This document shows positions 18,238-25,982 of a DNA stretch of 64,000 bases, piece by piece. This DNA comes from Avoscillospira_A sp052117125 (lineage in GTDB: Bacteria > Bacillota > Clostridia > Oscillospirales > Oscillospiraceae). The position numbers were made by a program, and so were the translations under genes. Within the stretch, counting starts at the first letter, position 1. Each line of letters begins with the position of its first letter. The DNA is taken from NCBI RefSeq assembly GCF_052117125.1, contig NZ_JBQKJT010000002.1:200815-264814 (forward strand), read 5' to 3'. A model generated the notes under the pieces. It made no database searches. It saw only the letters and a program-made list of their open reading frames with translations, and was not told where the DNA came from.

Positions 18238-19115
18238 TCCGTCACCTCGTAGACCTCGGGGCCCTCCAGCGTAAACCGGCCGATTTTACAGCCGCGGTAC
18301 TCGTCCAGCAGGACCTTGGCGGCCCGCTCCAAATCCACATCGCCGCCGGAAATCCGGAAGCCCCGGCGTCTGCCCAGTTCCTCCAGCAGTTCCCAGCCGG
18401 GGGCGTCGGCGGGACAGTCCATCTTATACCGCTCTTTCAAATTCTGTGGGTAGCGCTGCCACAGCATTTCCACCAGATGGCAGGCCAGTTCCTCCACATC
18501 CAATACGCCGTCCTTGACGGCGCCGGTGTATGCCAACATCATGCCCACGCGCGGGTCCTCAAACTTGGGCCACAGAATGCCCGGCGTGTCCAGGAGCAGC
18601 AGCTCCTTGTCCACGGATACCCACTGTTTTCCGCGGGTGACGCCGGGACGGTTCTCCGCTTTGGCGCCCTTGCGGCCGGAGACCTGATTGATAAAGGTGG
18701 ATTTGCCCACGTTGGGGATGCCCACCACCATGACCCGCAAACTGCGGCCCACCTGGCCCTTGTCCCGGTAGCGCTGCAATTTCTCGGCCAACAGCTCCCG
18801 AACGGCAGGTTGGAACGACGACACGCCCTTTTTGGATTTGCAGTCGGTCTGGATGGCCGCCAATCCCTGGGAACGGAACCACTCGGCCCACCGCTTCGTC
18901 TCCGCCGGGTCGGCCAGGTCCGTGCGGTTGAGAATCACCATCCGGGGCTTGCTGCCGCAGATGGAAGCAATGTCCGGGTTGCGGCTGGAATAGGGAATGC
19001 GGGCGTCGAGAATCTCACAGACCGCGTCCACCAATTTGAGGTCCTCTTCCATCTGCCGCCGGGTTTTCGTCATGTGGCCCGGATACCACTGGATATTCAG
19101 ATTGTCCTGGTCCAT
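18234..19115 (-). CDS. rbgA: Ribosome biogenesis GTPase RbgA/YlqF
   Basis: Circularly permuted GTPase acting late in 50S assembly, 293 residues. The N-terminus IQWYPGHMTKTRRQMEEDLK is diagnostic; G4 (ILNRTD) precedes G1 (GIPNVGKSTFINQ) and G3 (LDTPGILWP), as expected for the permuted fold, and an ANTAR-like C-terminal domain follows. It lies between lepB and rnhB, the same order as in Bacillus (sipS/lepB, rbgA, rnhB). Confidence 0.96.
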   Translation of the reverse strand: MDQDNLNIQWYPGHMTKTRRQMEEDLKLVDAVCEILDARIPYSSRNPDIASICGSKPRMVILNRTDLADPAETKRWAEWFRSQGLAAIQTDCKSKKGVSSFQPAVRELLAEKLQRYRDKGQVGRSLRVMVVGIPNVGKSTFINQVSGRKGAKAENRPGVTRGKQWVSVDKELLLLDTPGILWPKFEDPRVGMMLAYTGAVKDGVLDVEELACHLVEMLWQRYPQNLKERYKMDCPADAPGWELLEELGRRRGFRISGGDVDLERAAKVLLDEYRGCKIGRFTLEGPEVYEVTE

Positions 19116-19760
19116 TCAGGAAACACCTCCGATTCTGCTCCAATCCCGCTTCCCGGTGTCCTCGTCGGCGCCGGGCAGCAGGATACCGAGGACCTTCCCC
19201 AATACGTCCCGCTCGTCCACCATGCCGATGGGGGCATAGCGGCTGTCGGAGGAGCCGTTGCGGTTGTCGCCCAGGACAAAAATATGGCCCTCCGGCACGG
19301 TAACCGGATAGTCCAGCCCCTCTCCGATTTCGTGGAAGCTCACATAGGTGGGTTCATACGTATAGGGTTCGTCCAGCGCCACACCGTCCACATAGACGAC
19401 GCCGGCGTTAAAATCGATATCCACCGTCTGGCCCTCGGTGGCAATGACCCGTTTGACAATGGGCTCGTCCTGAAACTCCTCGGCGGGCACCGTCATCACC
19501 ACAATGTCCCCCGGCTCCGGGTCGCCGCAGATGGTACTGCTGAGCAGGGCCAGATAGTCGGTATGGTGTAGGGTCGGATACATGGAGCTGCCGTCCACGC
19601 TGACCATACGGATGACAAAGACGAACACAATAGTCACGGCCACCAGCGTATAGACCATGTCCCGCAGGAGCTGGTACAGCTCAAAGCCACTATTTTTTTC
19701 GTCTTTTTTCTTGGAGTTTTCCGGCGTTTCCGCCGGGTGCTGCCGTGCTTCTTCGTTCAT
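19116..19760 (-). CDS. lepB: Signal peptidase I
   Basis: Membrane-anchored protease that removes signal peptides, 214 residues. A hydrophilic N-terminal 30 residues precede one membrane helix (about 36-50). The Ser-Lys dyad is Ser59 in DGSSMYPTL and Lys103 in EPIVKRVIATEGQTVDI; the later FVLGDNRNGSSDSR is box E. One-helix topology is typical for Gram-positives. It is the first gene of the lepB-rbgA-rnhB-yraN operon and is adjacent to rplS. Confidence 0.96.
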   Translation of the reverse strand: MNEEARQHPAETPENSKKKDEKNSGFELYQLLRDMVYTLVAVTIVFVFVIRMVSVDGSSMYPTLHHTDYLALLSSTICGDPEPGDIVVMTVPAEEFQDEPIVKRVIATEGQTVDIDFNAGVVYVDGVALDEPYTYEPTYVSFHEIGEGLDYPVTVPEGHIFVLGDNRNGSSDSRYAPIGMVDERDVLGKVLGILLPGADEDTGKRDWSRIGGVS

Positions 19761-19846
19761 AAGGGCCTTCTTTCTATGGTCAGCCGCAGGCGGTCAACGC
19801 CGCGGCGATACTTCCATGTTCCATTCGGCGCGTCGCGCCACTATAC

Positions 19847-19852
19847 ATTATA
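19847..19852 (-). promoter_or_regulatory. Candidate -10 box for the lepB operon
   Basis: TATAAT on the minus strand, preceded by GTG, about 90 bases ahead of lepB and downstream of the rplS terminator. A clear -35 is not visible. The leader contains GGCGCGACGCGCC, which can fold. Confidence 0.4.
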
Positions 19853-19935
19853 CACAGTCCCGGCACATAAGAAAAGTCTCGGCCGGACTTTTTTACACAA
19901 TCGTCATAAATGGTCATATTGTCCCAAACAAATGC

Positions 19936-19966
19936 AAAAAAGGAGGCCCGAAGGCCTCCTCTTTTT
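19936..19966 (-). terminator. Rho-independent terminator of rplS
   Basis: Minus-strand stem AGGAGGCC / GGCCTCCT closed by a TTCG tetraloop and followed by six Ts, directly after the rplS stop. Confidence 0.9.
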
Positions 19967-19972
19967 TGAGAA

Positions 19973-20314
19973 TTACACCTTTTCCTTGACCTTGGCAGCC
20001 TTGCCCAGGCGGGAACGCAGGTAGTACAGCTTGGCGCGGCGCACCTTACCGTGGCGGACCACCTCGATCTTCTCCAGCAGGGGAGAATGCAAGGGGAACA
20101 CCTTCTCGCAGCCCACGCCGTAGCTCAGACGGCGAACGGTGATGGTCTCTTCCAGACCGCCATGCTTCTTGGCAATGACAGTGCCTTCAAAAACCTGGAT
20201 TCTCTCGCGGGAACCTTCCTTGATTTTGACATGAACGCGAACCGTATCGCCAACGCTGACCTGAGGAGCGTTTTCTTTCATGTACTGGTTGGCCAGAGCC
20301 TTCATCAGATCCAT
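19973..20314 (-). CDS. rplS: 50S ribosomal protein L19
   Basis: Large-subunit protein near the 30S interface, 113 residues. The sequence has the family features PQVSVGDTVRVHVKIKEGSR, FEGTVIAKKHGGLEETITVR and RRAKLYYLRSRLGKAAKVKE. The ATG at 20314 has AAGGAGG eight bases upstream; longer in-frame versions would begin inside the leader. It is monocistronic between a long leader and a strong terminator. Confidence 0.98.
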   Translation of the reverse strand: MDLMKALANQYMKENAPQVSVGDTVRVHVKIKEGSRERIQVFEGTVIAKKHGGLEETITVRRLSYGVGCEKVFPLHSPLLEKIEVVRHGKVRRAKLYYLRSRLGKAAKVKEKV

Positions 20315-20534
20315 TTGTTTGTCCTCCTTATTCATTTGGACGTTCATACCGCAGGGAATGCCGCAGCACCTTTGTGCCGGCAGCGGCAGAGGACGCATCC
20401 ATTTCACAGACTAACAAATGATATCATATCTTTCACGAAAAAGCAAGCAGAATTTAATGTTTCTGTCAAGTGATTGCTGCTTTTTTCAGTCTTCCCACCG
20501 TCTGCGGTCGTTTCGCTTCTTTTCAGCAGCAATT
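20315..20534 (-). promoter_or_regulatory. Long rplS leader, probable ribosomal-protein leader RNA
   Basis: About 220 bases from the distal promoter to rplS. Near the gene, TGCCGC / GCGGCA closes a hairpin around GCAC-AAAG-GTGC, consistent with an L19 autoregulatory leader, although I cannot align it to the known L19 leader. Further upstream, ATTGCTGCT and AGCAGCAAT (about 20470-20535) pair around 50 bases that include the small hairpin ACCGCAGACGGT. Confidence 0.45.
20418..20446 (-). promoter_or_regulatory. Proximal promoter of rplS
   Basis: Minus strand TTGCTT, 17 bases, TATCAT. It would start about 100 bases ahead of the gene, downstream of the long-range stem in the leader. Confidence 0.5.
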
Positions 20535-20540
20535 TAACTC

Positions 20541-20569
20541 ATTATATCGCATGAGTTTTCCCAGGTCAA
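20541..20569 (-). promoter_or_regulatory. Distal promoter of rplS
   Basis: Minus strand TTGACC, exactly 17 bases, TATAAT. It is near consensus and directly follows the thrS terminator region. Confidence 0.7.
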
Positions 20570-20572
20570 GAG

Positions 20573-20619
20573 AAAAAATGGCCCGCCGTATCCCGCCCAT
20601 GGCAGGAGCGGCGGGCCAT
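20573..20619 (-). terminator. Rho-independent terminator of thrS
   Basis: Minus-strand inverted repeat ATGGCCCGCCG / CGGCGGGCCAT followed by TTTTTTC, just downstream of thrS and abutting the rplS promoter. Confidence 0.8.
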
Positions 20620-20659
20620 TCATACCGCTGCGATTGCAAAAATCGGAATATTTTCTATT

Positions 20660-22456
20660 TTAGACGTTGCGGCCCTTGGTATCGATTTCCTCGCGGATGC
20701 GCTTGCCGAAGTCCGCCACGGTCATGACGCCTTCGTCTACACCCTTGCGGGTCCGGACAGCCACCTGGCCGTTCTCGGCCTCCTTGTCGCCCACCACCAG
20801 CATAAAGGGTACCTTCTCCAGCTGGGCCTCGCGAATCTTCTTGCCGATCTTCTCATTGCGGTCGTCCACTTCCACCCGGATGCCCAGGGCTTCCAGCTGC
20901 TTCTTGACCTCCCAGGCGTAGTCGTTGGTCCGCTCGGTGATGGTCATAATCCGGGCCTGCTCGGGCGCCATCCACGTGGGCAGCGCGCCGGCGTACTCCT
21001 CAATCAGATAGGCCAGGGTGCGCTCGTAGCAGCCCAGAGACGTGCGGTGGATGATATACGGCGTCTTCTTCTGGCCGTCGGTATCGGTGTACTCCATGCC
21101 GAACTGCTTGGCCAGGAGCATATCGATCTGGATGGTGACCAGCGTGTCCTCCTTGCCGTAGACATTCTTATACTGAATGTCCAGCTTGGGACCGTAGAAA
21201 GCGGCTTCGTCGATGCCGACGGTGTAGTTCACGTCCAGATCATCGAGAATCTGGCCCATCACCCGCTGGGCTTCCTCCCACTGTTCCGGCGTGCCCTCAT
21301 ATTTATTGTTGGGGTTGGCCGGGTCCCACTGAGAGAAGCGGAACGTACACTTGTCCAGCAGGCCCACGGTGCCCAGGCAGTATTTTGCCAGGTCCAGGCA
21401 GCCCTTGAACTCCTCTTCCAGCTGTTCCGGACGCAGGACCAGGTGGCCCTCGGAAATGGTGAACTGCCGGACACGGATCAGACCGTGCATCTCGCCGGAA
21501 TCCTCGTTGCGGAACAGGGTGGACGTCTCACCCAGCCGCATGGGCAGGTCGCGGTAGGAACGGGCACGGTTCAGGAACACCTGGTACTGGAAGGGGCAGG
21601 TCATGGGACGCAGGGCAAAGCATTCCTTCGTCTCATCGTAGGGATCGCCCAGAACAAACATACCGTCCAGATAGTGGTCCCAGTGACCGGAAATCTTATA
21701 GAGGTCCCGCTTGGCCATGAGCGGCGTCTTGGTCAGCAGATAGCCCCGCTTCTGCTCCTCATCCTCCACCCAGCGCTGCAGCTGCTGGACCACTCTTGCG
21801 CCCTTGGGCAGCAGCACCGGCAGGCCCTGGCCGATGACGTCCACAGTGGTGAAGTATTCCAGTTCCCGGCCCAGCTTGTTGTGGTCCCGCTTGAGGGCCT
21901 CGGCCTGCTTGGCCAGATACTCGTCCAGCTCGTCCTTCTTGGGGAAAGCCACGCCGTAAATACGCTGGAGCATCTTGCGGTTGGAATCGCCGCGCCAATA
22001 GGCGCCGCAGCACTGGGTCAGCTTGATGGCGTTGCCCTTGATGCGGCCCGTGGAGTCCAGATGGGGACCGGCGCACAGGTCGGTGAACTCGCCCTGCTTA
22101 TAGAAGGAGATGTGGGCGTCCTCCGGCAGATCGTTGATGAGCTCCACCTTATAGGGCTCGCCCTGCTGCTCCATGAGGGCCAGGGCCTCGGCACGGGGCA
22201 GCTCAAACCGCTCCAGCTTCAGCTTTTCCTTGCAGATCTTCCGCATTTCGGCCTCGATTTTCTCCAGGTCCTCGGGGGTGAACGCCTTCTCGGAGTCCAG
22301 ATCATAATAGAAGCCGTTGTCGATGGCGGGACCGATGGCCAGCTTTGTCTCAGGCCACAGGCGCTTGACGGCCTGGGCCATCACATGGGAACAGGTGTGC
22401 CAATAGGTCTTGCGGTATGCCTCGTTTTCAAAGGTGTACAGGTTTTCTTCGGACAT
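20660..22456 (-). CDS. thrS: Threonyl-tRNA synthetase lacking the TGS domain
   Basis: Class II synthetase charging tRNA-Thr, 598 residues. It begins MSEENLYTFENEAYRKTYWH and enters the N2 editing domain at once (HTCSHVMAQAVKRLWP), so the usual ~60-residue N-terminal TGS domain is absent. The editing, catalytic (MTCPFQYQVF, FRNEDSGEMHGLIRVRQFT) and anticodon-binding domains are complete. ATG 22456 follows AGGAGG; an upstream extension runs back through the leader terminator and is not credible. Expression is controlled by a T-box leader. Confidence 0.96.
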   Translation of the reverse strand: MSEENLYTFENEAYRKTYWHTCSHVMAQAVKRLWPETKLAIGPAIDNGFYYDLDSEKAFTPEDLEKIEAEMRKICKEKLKLERFELPRAEALALMEQQGEPYKVELINDLPEDAHISFYKQGEFTDLCAGPHLDSTGRIKGNAIKLTQCCGAYWRGDSNRKMLQRIYGVAFPKKDELDEYLAKQAEALKRDHNKLGRELEYFTTVDVIGQGLPVLLPKGARVVQQLQRWVEDEEQKRGYLLTKTPLMAKRDLYKISGHWDHYLDGMFVLGDPYDETKECFALRPMTCPFQYQVFLNRARSYRDLPMRLGETSTLFRNEDSGEMHGLIRVRQFTISEGHLVLRPEQLEEEFKGCLDLAKYCLGTVGLLDKCTFRFSQWDPANPNNKYEGTPEQWEEAQRVMGQILDDLDVNYTVGIDEAAFYGPKLDIQYKNVYGKEDTLVTIQIDMLLAKQFGMEYTDTDGQKKTPYIIHRTSLGCYERTLAYLIEEYAGALPTWMAPEQARIMTITERTNDYAWEVKKQLEALGIRVEVDDRNEKIGKKIREAQLEKVPFMLVVGDKEAENGQVAVRTRKGVDEGVMTVADFGKRIREEIDTKGRNV

Positions 22457-22489
22457 AGGGAGTTCCTCCTTTTTTGATTGAGGGGCAAA

Positions 22490-22748
22490 AGAAAAATCCC
22501 GCCCCTGACTGTAATCAGGGGTGGGATACAAAGTCGTATTCCACGGTTCCACCCTGCTTGCGCCCCACAGGACGCCGCTCATTGGCCGCTGTAACGGGCG
22601 GTCCCGTCCCGCTTACTGCTTAAAAAAGGTTCAGTCGGGCAGCTCGGAAGTGGTGGGCCTTCGTCCATAAAACAGGACCCTTTCACCATCCGGGCCCCTC
22701 TCTGGGTTTCTGGGAACGATGCGCGTCTTCGTCAACGCCATTTTGTCA
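22490..22748 (-). promoter_or_regulatory. T-box riboswitch of thrS
   Basis: The minus-strand leader contains the T-box consensus AGGGTGGAACCGTG (22555-22542), which pairs with the tRNA acceptor end. Downstream is the competing terminator CCCACCCCTGA / TCAGGGGCGGG plus ATTTTTC (about 22526-22492). Stem I lies upstream; ACC at 22654-22652 in GGCCCACCACTTCC is the likely Thr specifier codon. Uncharged tRNA-Thr should stabilise the antiterminator. Confidence 0.93.
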
Positions 22749-22754
22749 TCTCCT

Positions 22755-22783
22755 ACTCTAGCACAGCCCACGGCAAATGTCAA
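22755..22783 (-). promoter_or_regulatory. Promoter of the thrS T-box transcript
   Basis: Minus strand TTGACA, 17 bases, TAGAGT with extended -10 TGC, ending a few bases before the leader begins. Confidence 0.7.
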
Positions 22784-22944
22784 TTACCATTTGCTGCTGT
22801 CATTATGTTAACCCTTTTGTAACAGTATTCATTTTTAACGGAGTTTTAACGGGAAATCTTCGAATATATACAAAATAACAGATGTAACCTGCGTTTACAT
22901 AAATTCTAAAAAATTCAGAAAATAATGCAATTTTACTCGAAAAC

Positions 22945-22972
22945 TTGACAAAATTGAATTTCTCGTTATAAT
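22945..22972 (+). promoter_or_regulatory. Promoter of the G5/3D protein gene
   Basis: TTGACA, 16 bases, TATAAT in an AT-rich stretch. The 22784-23069 region holds this promoter, about 90 bases of leader and the AAAGGAGG ribosome site; I see nothing else there. Confidence 0.75.
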
Positions 22973-23069
22973 ACATACCTGTCGTGCATATGATTACAAA
23001 AAGTTACAGCTTGTAAACAATCGTTATTTATTCAACAAGAGTATACAGGCTGCAAAAGGAGGTATCCCC

Positions 23070-24110
23070 ATGCACTACAGTACCTACTCCCTGCTGCATC
23101 GCCATTCCCCCTTGCAGCGTCTGGCCTCTGCCGTGATCACCACGGCCCTGACGGCTTCGGCGCTGATGATTCCGGCGGCAGCCCAGAGTACCTACGTGAT
23201 TCACGATCGGGACGAGGTCATCGTTCACACCACCTTTACCCGGGACCCGGGCGCGGTCCTGCAGGAAGCCGGTGTGACGTTGGGCCAGTCCGATGTCTAT
23301 ACCGCCGCCCAGGGGGCCGATGGTCTGGATCTGACGGTTCTGCGCCGTCAGACGGTCCATCTGGTGGCCGACGGACAGGTCCGCACCCTGGCGACTTACG
23401 GCGAGCCGGTCTCCCAGGTGCTGGACGCCGTGGGCATCACCCTGGACAGTGACGACAAGGTTTCCGTTCCCCTGGACGCCCCCACAGAGACCGGCATGGC
23501 CATTGTGGTCACCCGCGTCGAAACCAAAACCCTCACCTATGAGGAAACCGTCCCCGCCGGGGAGCAGGTCTTCCACAACAACGTCCTCCAGCCCGGCCAG
23601 GAAACCGTTCTGGAAGAGGGCAGCGACGGCATGCAGACCGTCACCGCCGCCGTCACCTACGAAAACGGCGTGGAGGTGAATCGCACGGTCATCGACACCA
23701 ATGTGACCACCGCAGCCAAGGACCGCATTGTCATCCGCGGCGCGGAAAGCGCCGCCATGCCCACCGATGCCGAAGGCAACGCCATTGTCACCGCCGGCGG
23801 CGAGGTTTTGGAATACGAGCGGGTCATTGACGGCAAGGCCACCGCCTACAACTGTCCCGGCTATGTGGGCCACACAGCCTCCGGCACCGTGGCCGAAGTG
23901 GGCAAGGTGGCCGTGGACCCCAAGGTGATTCCCCTGGGCTCCAAATTGTACATCGTCTCTCAGGACGGCCAGTACGTCTACGGCTACTGCATTGCCGAGG
24001 ACACCGGCGGCCTCATCAAGGGCAACAAAGTGGACCTCTATTTCAGCACCTGGGATGAGTGCATCCAGTTCGGCTACCGGCCTGTCACCATCTATGTGGT
24101 GGAAGAATAA
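23070..24110 (+). CDS. YabE-like cell-wall protein with DUF348, G5 and 3D domains
   Basis: Secreted peptidoglycan-active protein, 346 residues. After a signal peptide (about 1-39, ending IPAAAQ) come two DUF348 ubiquitin-like segments (residues about 42-150), a G5 domain (about 150-225) and a C-terminal 3D domain with the conserved acidic residues in VAVDPKVIPLGSKLYI, CIAEDTGGLIKG and KVDLYF. The 3D domain is a MltA/Slt-like lytic transglycosylase core. Its position upstream of rsmA matches yabE-ksgA in Bacillus, where the protein is an Rpf/Sps-type growth or germination factor. Confidence 0.9.
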   Translation: MHYSTYSLLHRHSPLQRLASAVITTALTASALMIPAAAQSTYVIHDRDEVIVHTTFTRDPGAVLQEAGVTLGQSDVYTAAQGADGLDLTVLRRQTVHLVADGQVRTLATYGEPVSQVLDAVGITLDSDDKVSVPLDAPTETGMAIVVTRVETKTLTYEETVPAGEQVFHNNVLQPGQETVLEEGSDGMQTVTAAVTYENGVEVNRTVIDTNVTTAAKDRIVIRGAESAAMPTDAEGNAIVTAGGEVLEYERVIDGKATAYNCPGYVGHTASGTVAEVGKVAVDPKVIPLGSKLYIVSQDGQYVYGYCIAEDTGGLIKGNKVDLYFSTWDECIQFGYRPVTIYVVEE

Positions 24111-24118
24111 AAATTGAA

Positions 24119-24163
24119 AAATCGTCCGTTGTCTGGTACACTATCCATGACAACGGACGATTT
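24119..24163 (+). terminator. Terminator after the G5/3D protein gene
   Basis: A 15-base perfect inverted repeat (arm AAATCGTCCGTTGTC) with a 15-base loop, ending in TTTC. It separates this gene from rsmA. Confidence 0.75.
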
Positions 24164-24195
24164 CTATATTATATAGTATACCACGGAGGATCACC

Positions 24196-25056
24196 ATGGA
24201 TCTTTGCAATATCAATGACATCAAGGAACTGCTGCACCGGCACGGCTTCCGGTTCTCCAAGGCCAAAGGCCAGAATTTTCTGACCCAGAGCTGGGTGCCC
24301 CGGCAGATTGTGGAAGCCGCCGGCATCGATGAGACCTGCGGCGTCCTGGAGGTGGGACCCGGCATCGGCCCCCTGACGGAACAGCTGTGCCTGAACGCCA
24401 GAAAGGTGCTGGCTGTGGAAGTGGACCGGACCTTGCAGCCCATTCTGGCGGAAACCCTGGGCCGCTTCGACAATCTGCGCATTCAGTTTGACGACGTGCT
24501 CAAGCAGGACATTGCCCAATTGGTGCGGGAGGAATTTCCCGGCCTGCGGCCCATGGCCTGCGCCAACCTACCTTATTATATTACGTCTCCCGTGCTGGCC
24601 GCCCTGCTGGAAAGCCGGGCCTTTGAAGCGGTAACGGTCATGGTCCAGAAAGAAGTGGCCCAGCGGATCTGTTCCAGACCCGGCAGCGGCAATTACGGCG
24701 CGTTCAGCGTCTTCTGTCAGTATTACGCCCAGCCGGAGCTGCTCTTTGACGTGCCGCCCTCCTGCTTCATCCCCCAGCCCAAGGTAATGTCCGCCATTCT
24801 CAAGCTGACCATGCGGACGGAACCGCCCTGCCACATCGAGGATGAAGCGCTCTTTTTCCGGGTGGTCCGGGCCAGCTTCGCCCAGCGGCGCAAGACGCTG
24901 CTCAACGGCCTGTCCAGCGGCTTCTCCAATCTCACCAAGGAACAGCTTTCCGCCGTCATCGAGGATTGCGGTCTGCCCGCCAATGTCCGGGGTGAGACGC
25001 TGGAAATCGAGGGCTTTGCCGCCATCGCCAACGGGATTTACAAGCTGCTGCACTGA
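24196..25056 (+). CDS. rsmA: 16S rRNA (adenine1518/1519-N6) dimethyltransferase
   Basis: Dimethylates two adjacent adenines in the 3' hairpin of 16S rRNA, 286 residues. The SAM-binding motif I is LEVGPGIGPLTEQL and the catalytic motif IV is NLPYYITS; the N-terminus FRFSKAKGQNFL is the KsgA pattern. A ribosome site CGGAGG precedes the ATG. Its 3' end overlaps the convergent sfsA gene by 19 bases. Confidence 0.97.
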   Translation: MDLCNINDIKELLHRHGFRFSKAKGQNFLTQSWVPRQIVEAAGIDETCGVLEVGPGIGPLTEQLCLNARKVLAVEVDRTLQPILAETLGRFDNLRIQFDDVLKQDIAQLVREEFPGLRPMACANLPYYITSPVLAALLESRAFEAVTVMVQKEVAQRICSRPGSGNYGAFSVFCQYYAQPELLFDVPPSCFIPQPKVMSAILKLTMRTEPPCHIEDEALFFRVVRASFAQRRKTLLNGLSSGFSNLTKEQLSAVIEDCGLPANVRGETLEIEGFAAIANGIYKLLH

Positions 25057-25742
25057 CTGGGCAGCACCACCGGCACCGGCCGGGCAGCGGTGATGGAATC
25101 GGGTGTCACATCGCATTCCACCGCCAGCAGCTGTACGCCCGCTTCCCGGGCCGACCACAACGCCTGTGCAAACGCCGGGTCCCGGTCGATGTTGGGTTCT
25201 ACGCGCAAAATGCCCGCCATCTGGCAGACGAAGAGGATATAAGCCCCGTAGCCCTCCCCCACGGCTTGGCGCAAGTGGTGGACATGCTTGGTCCCCCGTT
25301 CCGTGGGGGCGTCGGGGAACCGGGCCACACCATCCTGTTCCAATGTGACCCCCTTCACTTCCAGCAGGCAGGGCCGCCCGCCTGCGACAAAATACCAGTC
25401 CAGCCGGGCATCGCCGTAGCGGTGCTCGGCTTTCTGCCGCTCCACGGCCACCCCCAGGCCGCCCTGCTGCATCCACTCCCCGGCCAACCGGTTCGGAACC
25501 TGGGAATCGATATTAAATAAGGTATCGCCCTTGCGGACAGTAATGAGGGACCACCGGGTTTTTCTCTGCGGGTCGTCGTGGTAGGTACACCAGACCTCCG
25601 TGCCGGGAATCAGAAGTTCTCCACAGCGGCCCGTGTTTTTCACATGGGCCACCACTTCCCTGCCGTCGATGACCACATGGGCCAGAAAGCGGTTGGGGCG
25701 GCGAAGAAAGACGCCCTGATGGATGTTGTCATATATTATCAT
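25038..25742 (-). CDS. sfsA: DNA/RNA nuclease SfsA
   Basis: SfsA family protein of 234 residues, a PD-(D/E)XK-type nuclease originally named for sugar fermentation stimulation. The N-terminal OB-like part includes FLRRPNRFLAHVVIDG, and the nuclease core shows DARLDWYF and PCLLEVKGVTLE with the expected E-x-K. The ATG at 25742 is preceded by GGGAGG. It converges with rsmA, and its upstream region is filled by a copy of the modular hairpin repeat in the opposite orientation, which leaves little space for an ordinary promoter. Confidence 0.93.
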   Translation of the reverse strand: MIIYDNIHQGVFLRRPNRFLAHVVIDGREVVAHVKNTGRCGELLIPGTEVWCTYHDDPQRKTRWSLITVRKGDTLFNIDSQVPNRLAGEWMQQGGLGVAVERQKAEHRYGDARLDWYFVAGGRPCLLEVKGVTLEQDGVARFPDAPTERGTKHVHHLRQAVGEGYGAYILFVCQMAGILRVEPNIDRDPAFAQALWSAREAGVQLLAVECDVTPDSITAARPVPVVLPSQCSSL

Positions 25743-25778
25743 AGGACCTCCCAGTTTTGCACAGCCCAAACAATTAAA

Positions 25779-25981
25779 GTTTTACTCGATTTTTTTCAAA
25801 AAATCGCAGGGGTCCAGGGGGCGGCGCCCCCGGTCGCCCGCCGCAGCGGGCGAAATACCCGTGCCGCGCATGGCGCGAAATCCCCCAGCGTCCCCAGCGC
25901 CATCCGCAGATGGCGCAACCCTCGCGGCAAATGCCGCAAGGCCCTCGTCTCCGCCCTGGGGCGGCAGACGAGGGCCTTCTG
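25779..25981 (+). repeat. Modular hairpin repeat, copy A
   Basis: A ~200-base chain of stem-loops read on the plus strand: CGATTTTTTTCAAAAAATCG, then a GGGGGC/GCCCCC stem, then CGCCCGC-CGCA-GCGGGCG, CGTGCCG-CGCA-TGGCGCG, GCGCCATC-CGCA-GATGGCGC, GCGGCA/TGCCGC, and a terminal stem CCCTCGTCT / AGACGAGGG (25941-25975). Modules are joined by GAAAT and C-rich linkers. Unlike the other four copies it is antisense to both neighbouring genes (obgE 3' end and sfsA 5' end). Confidence 0.9.
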
Positions 25982-25982
25982 C

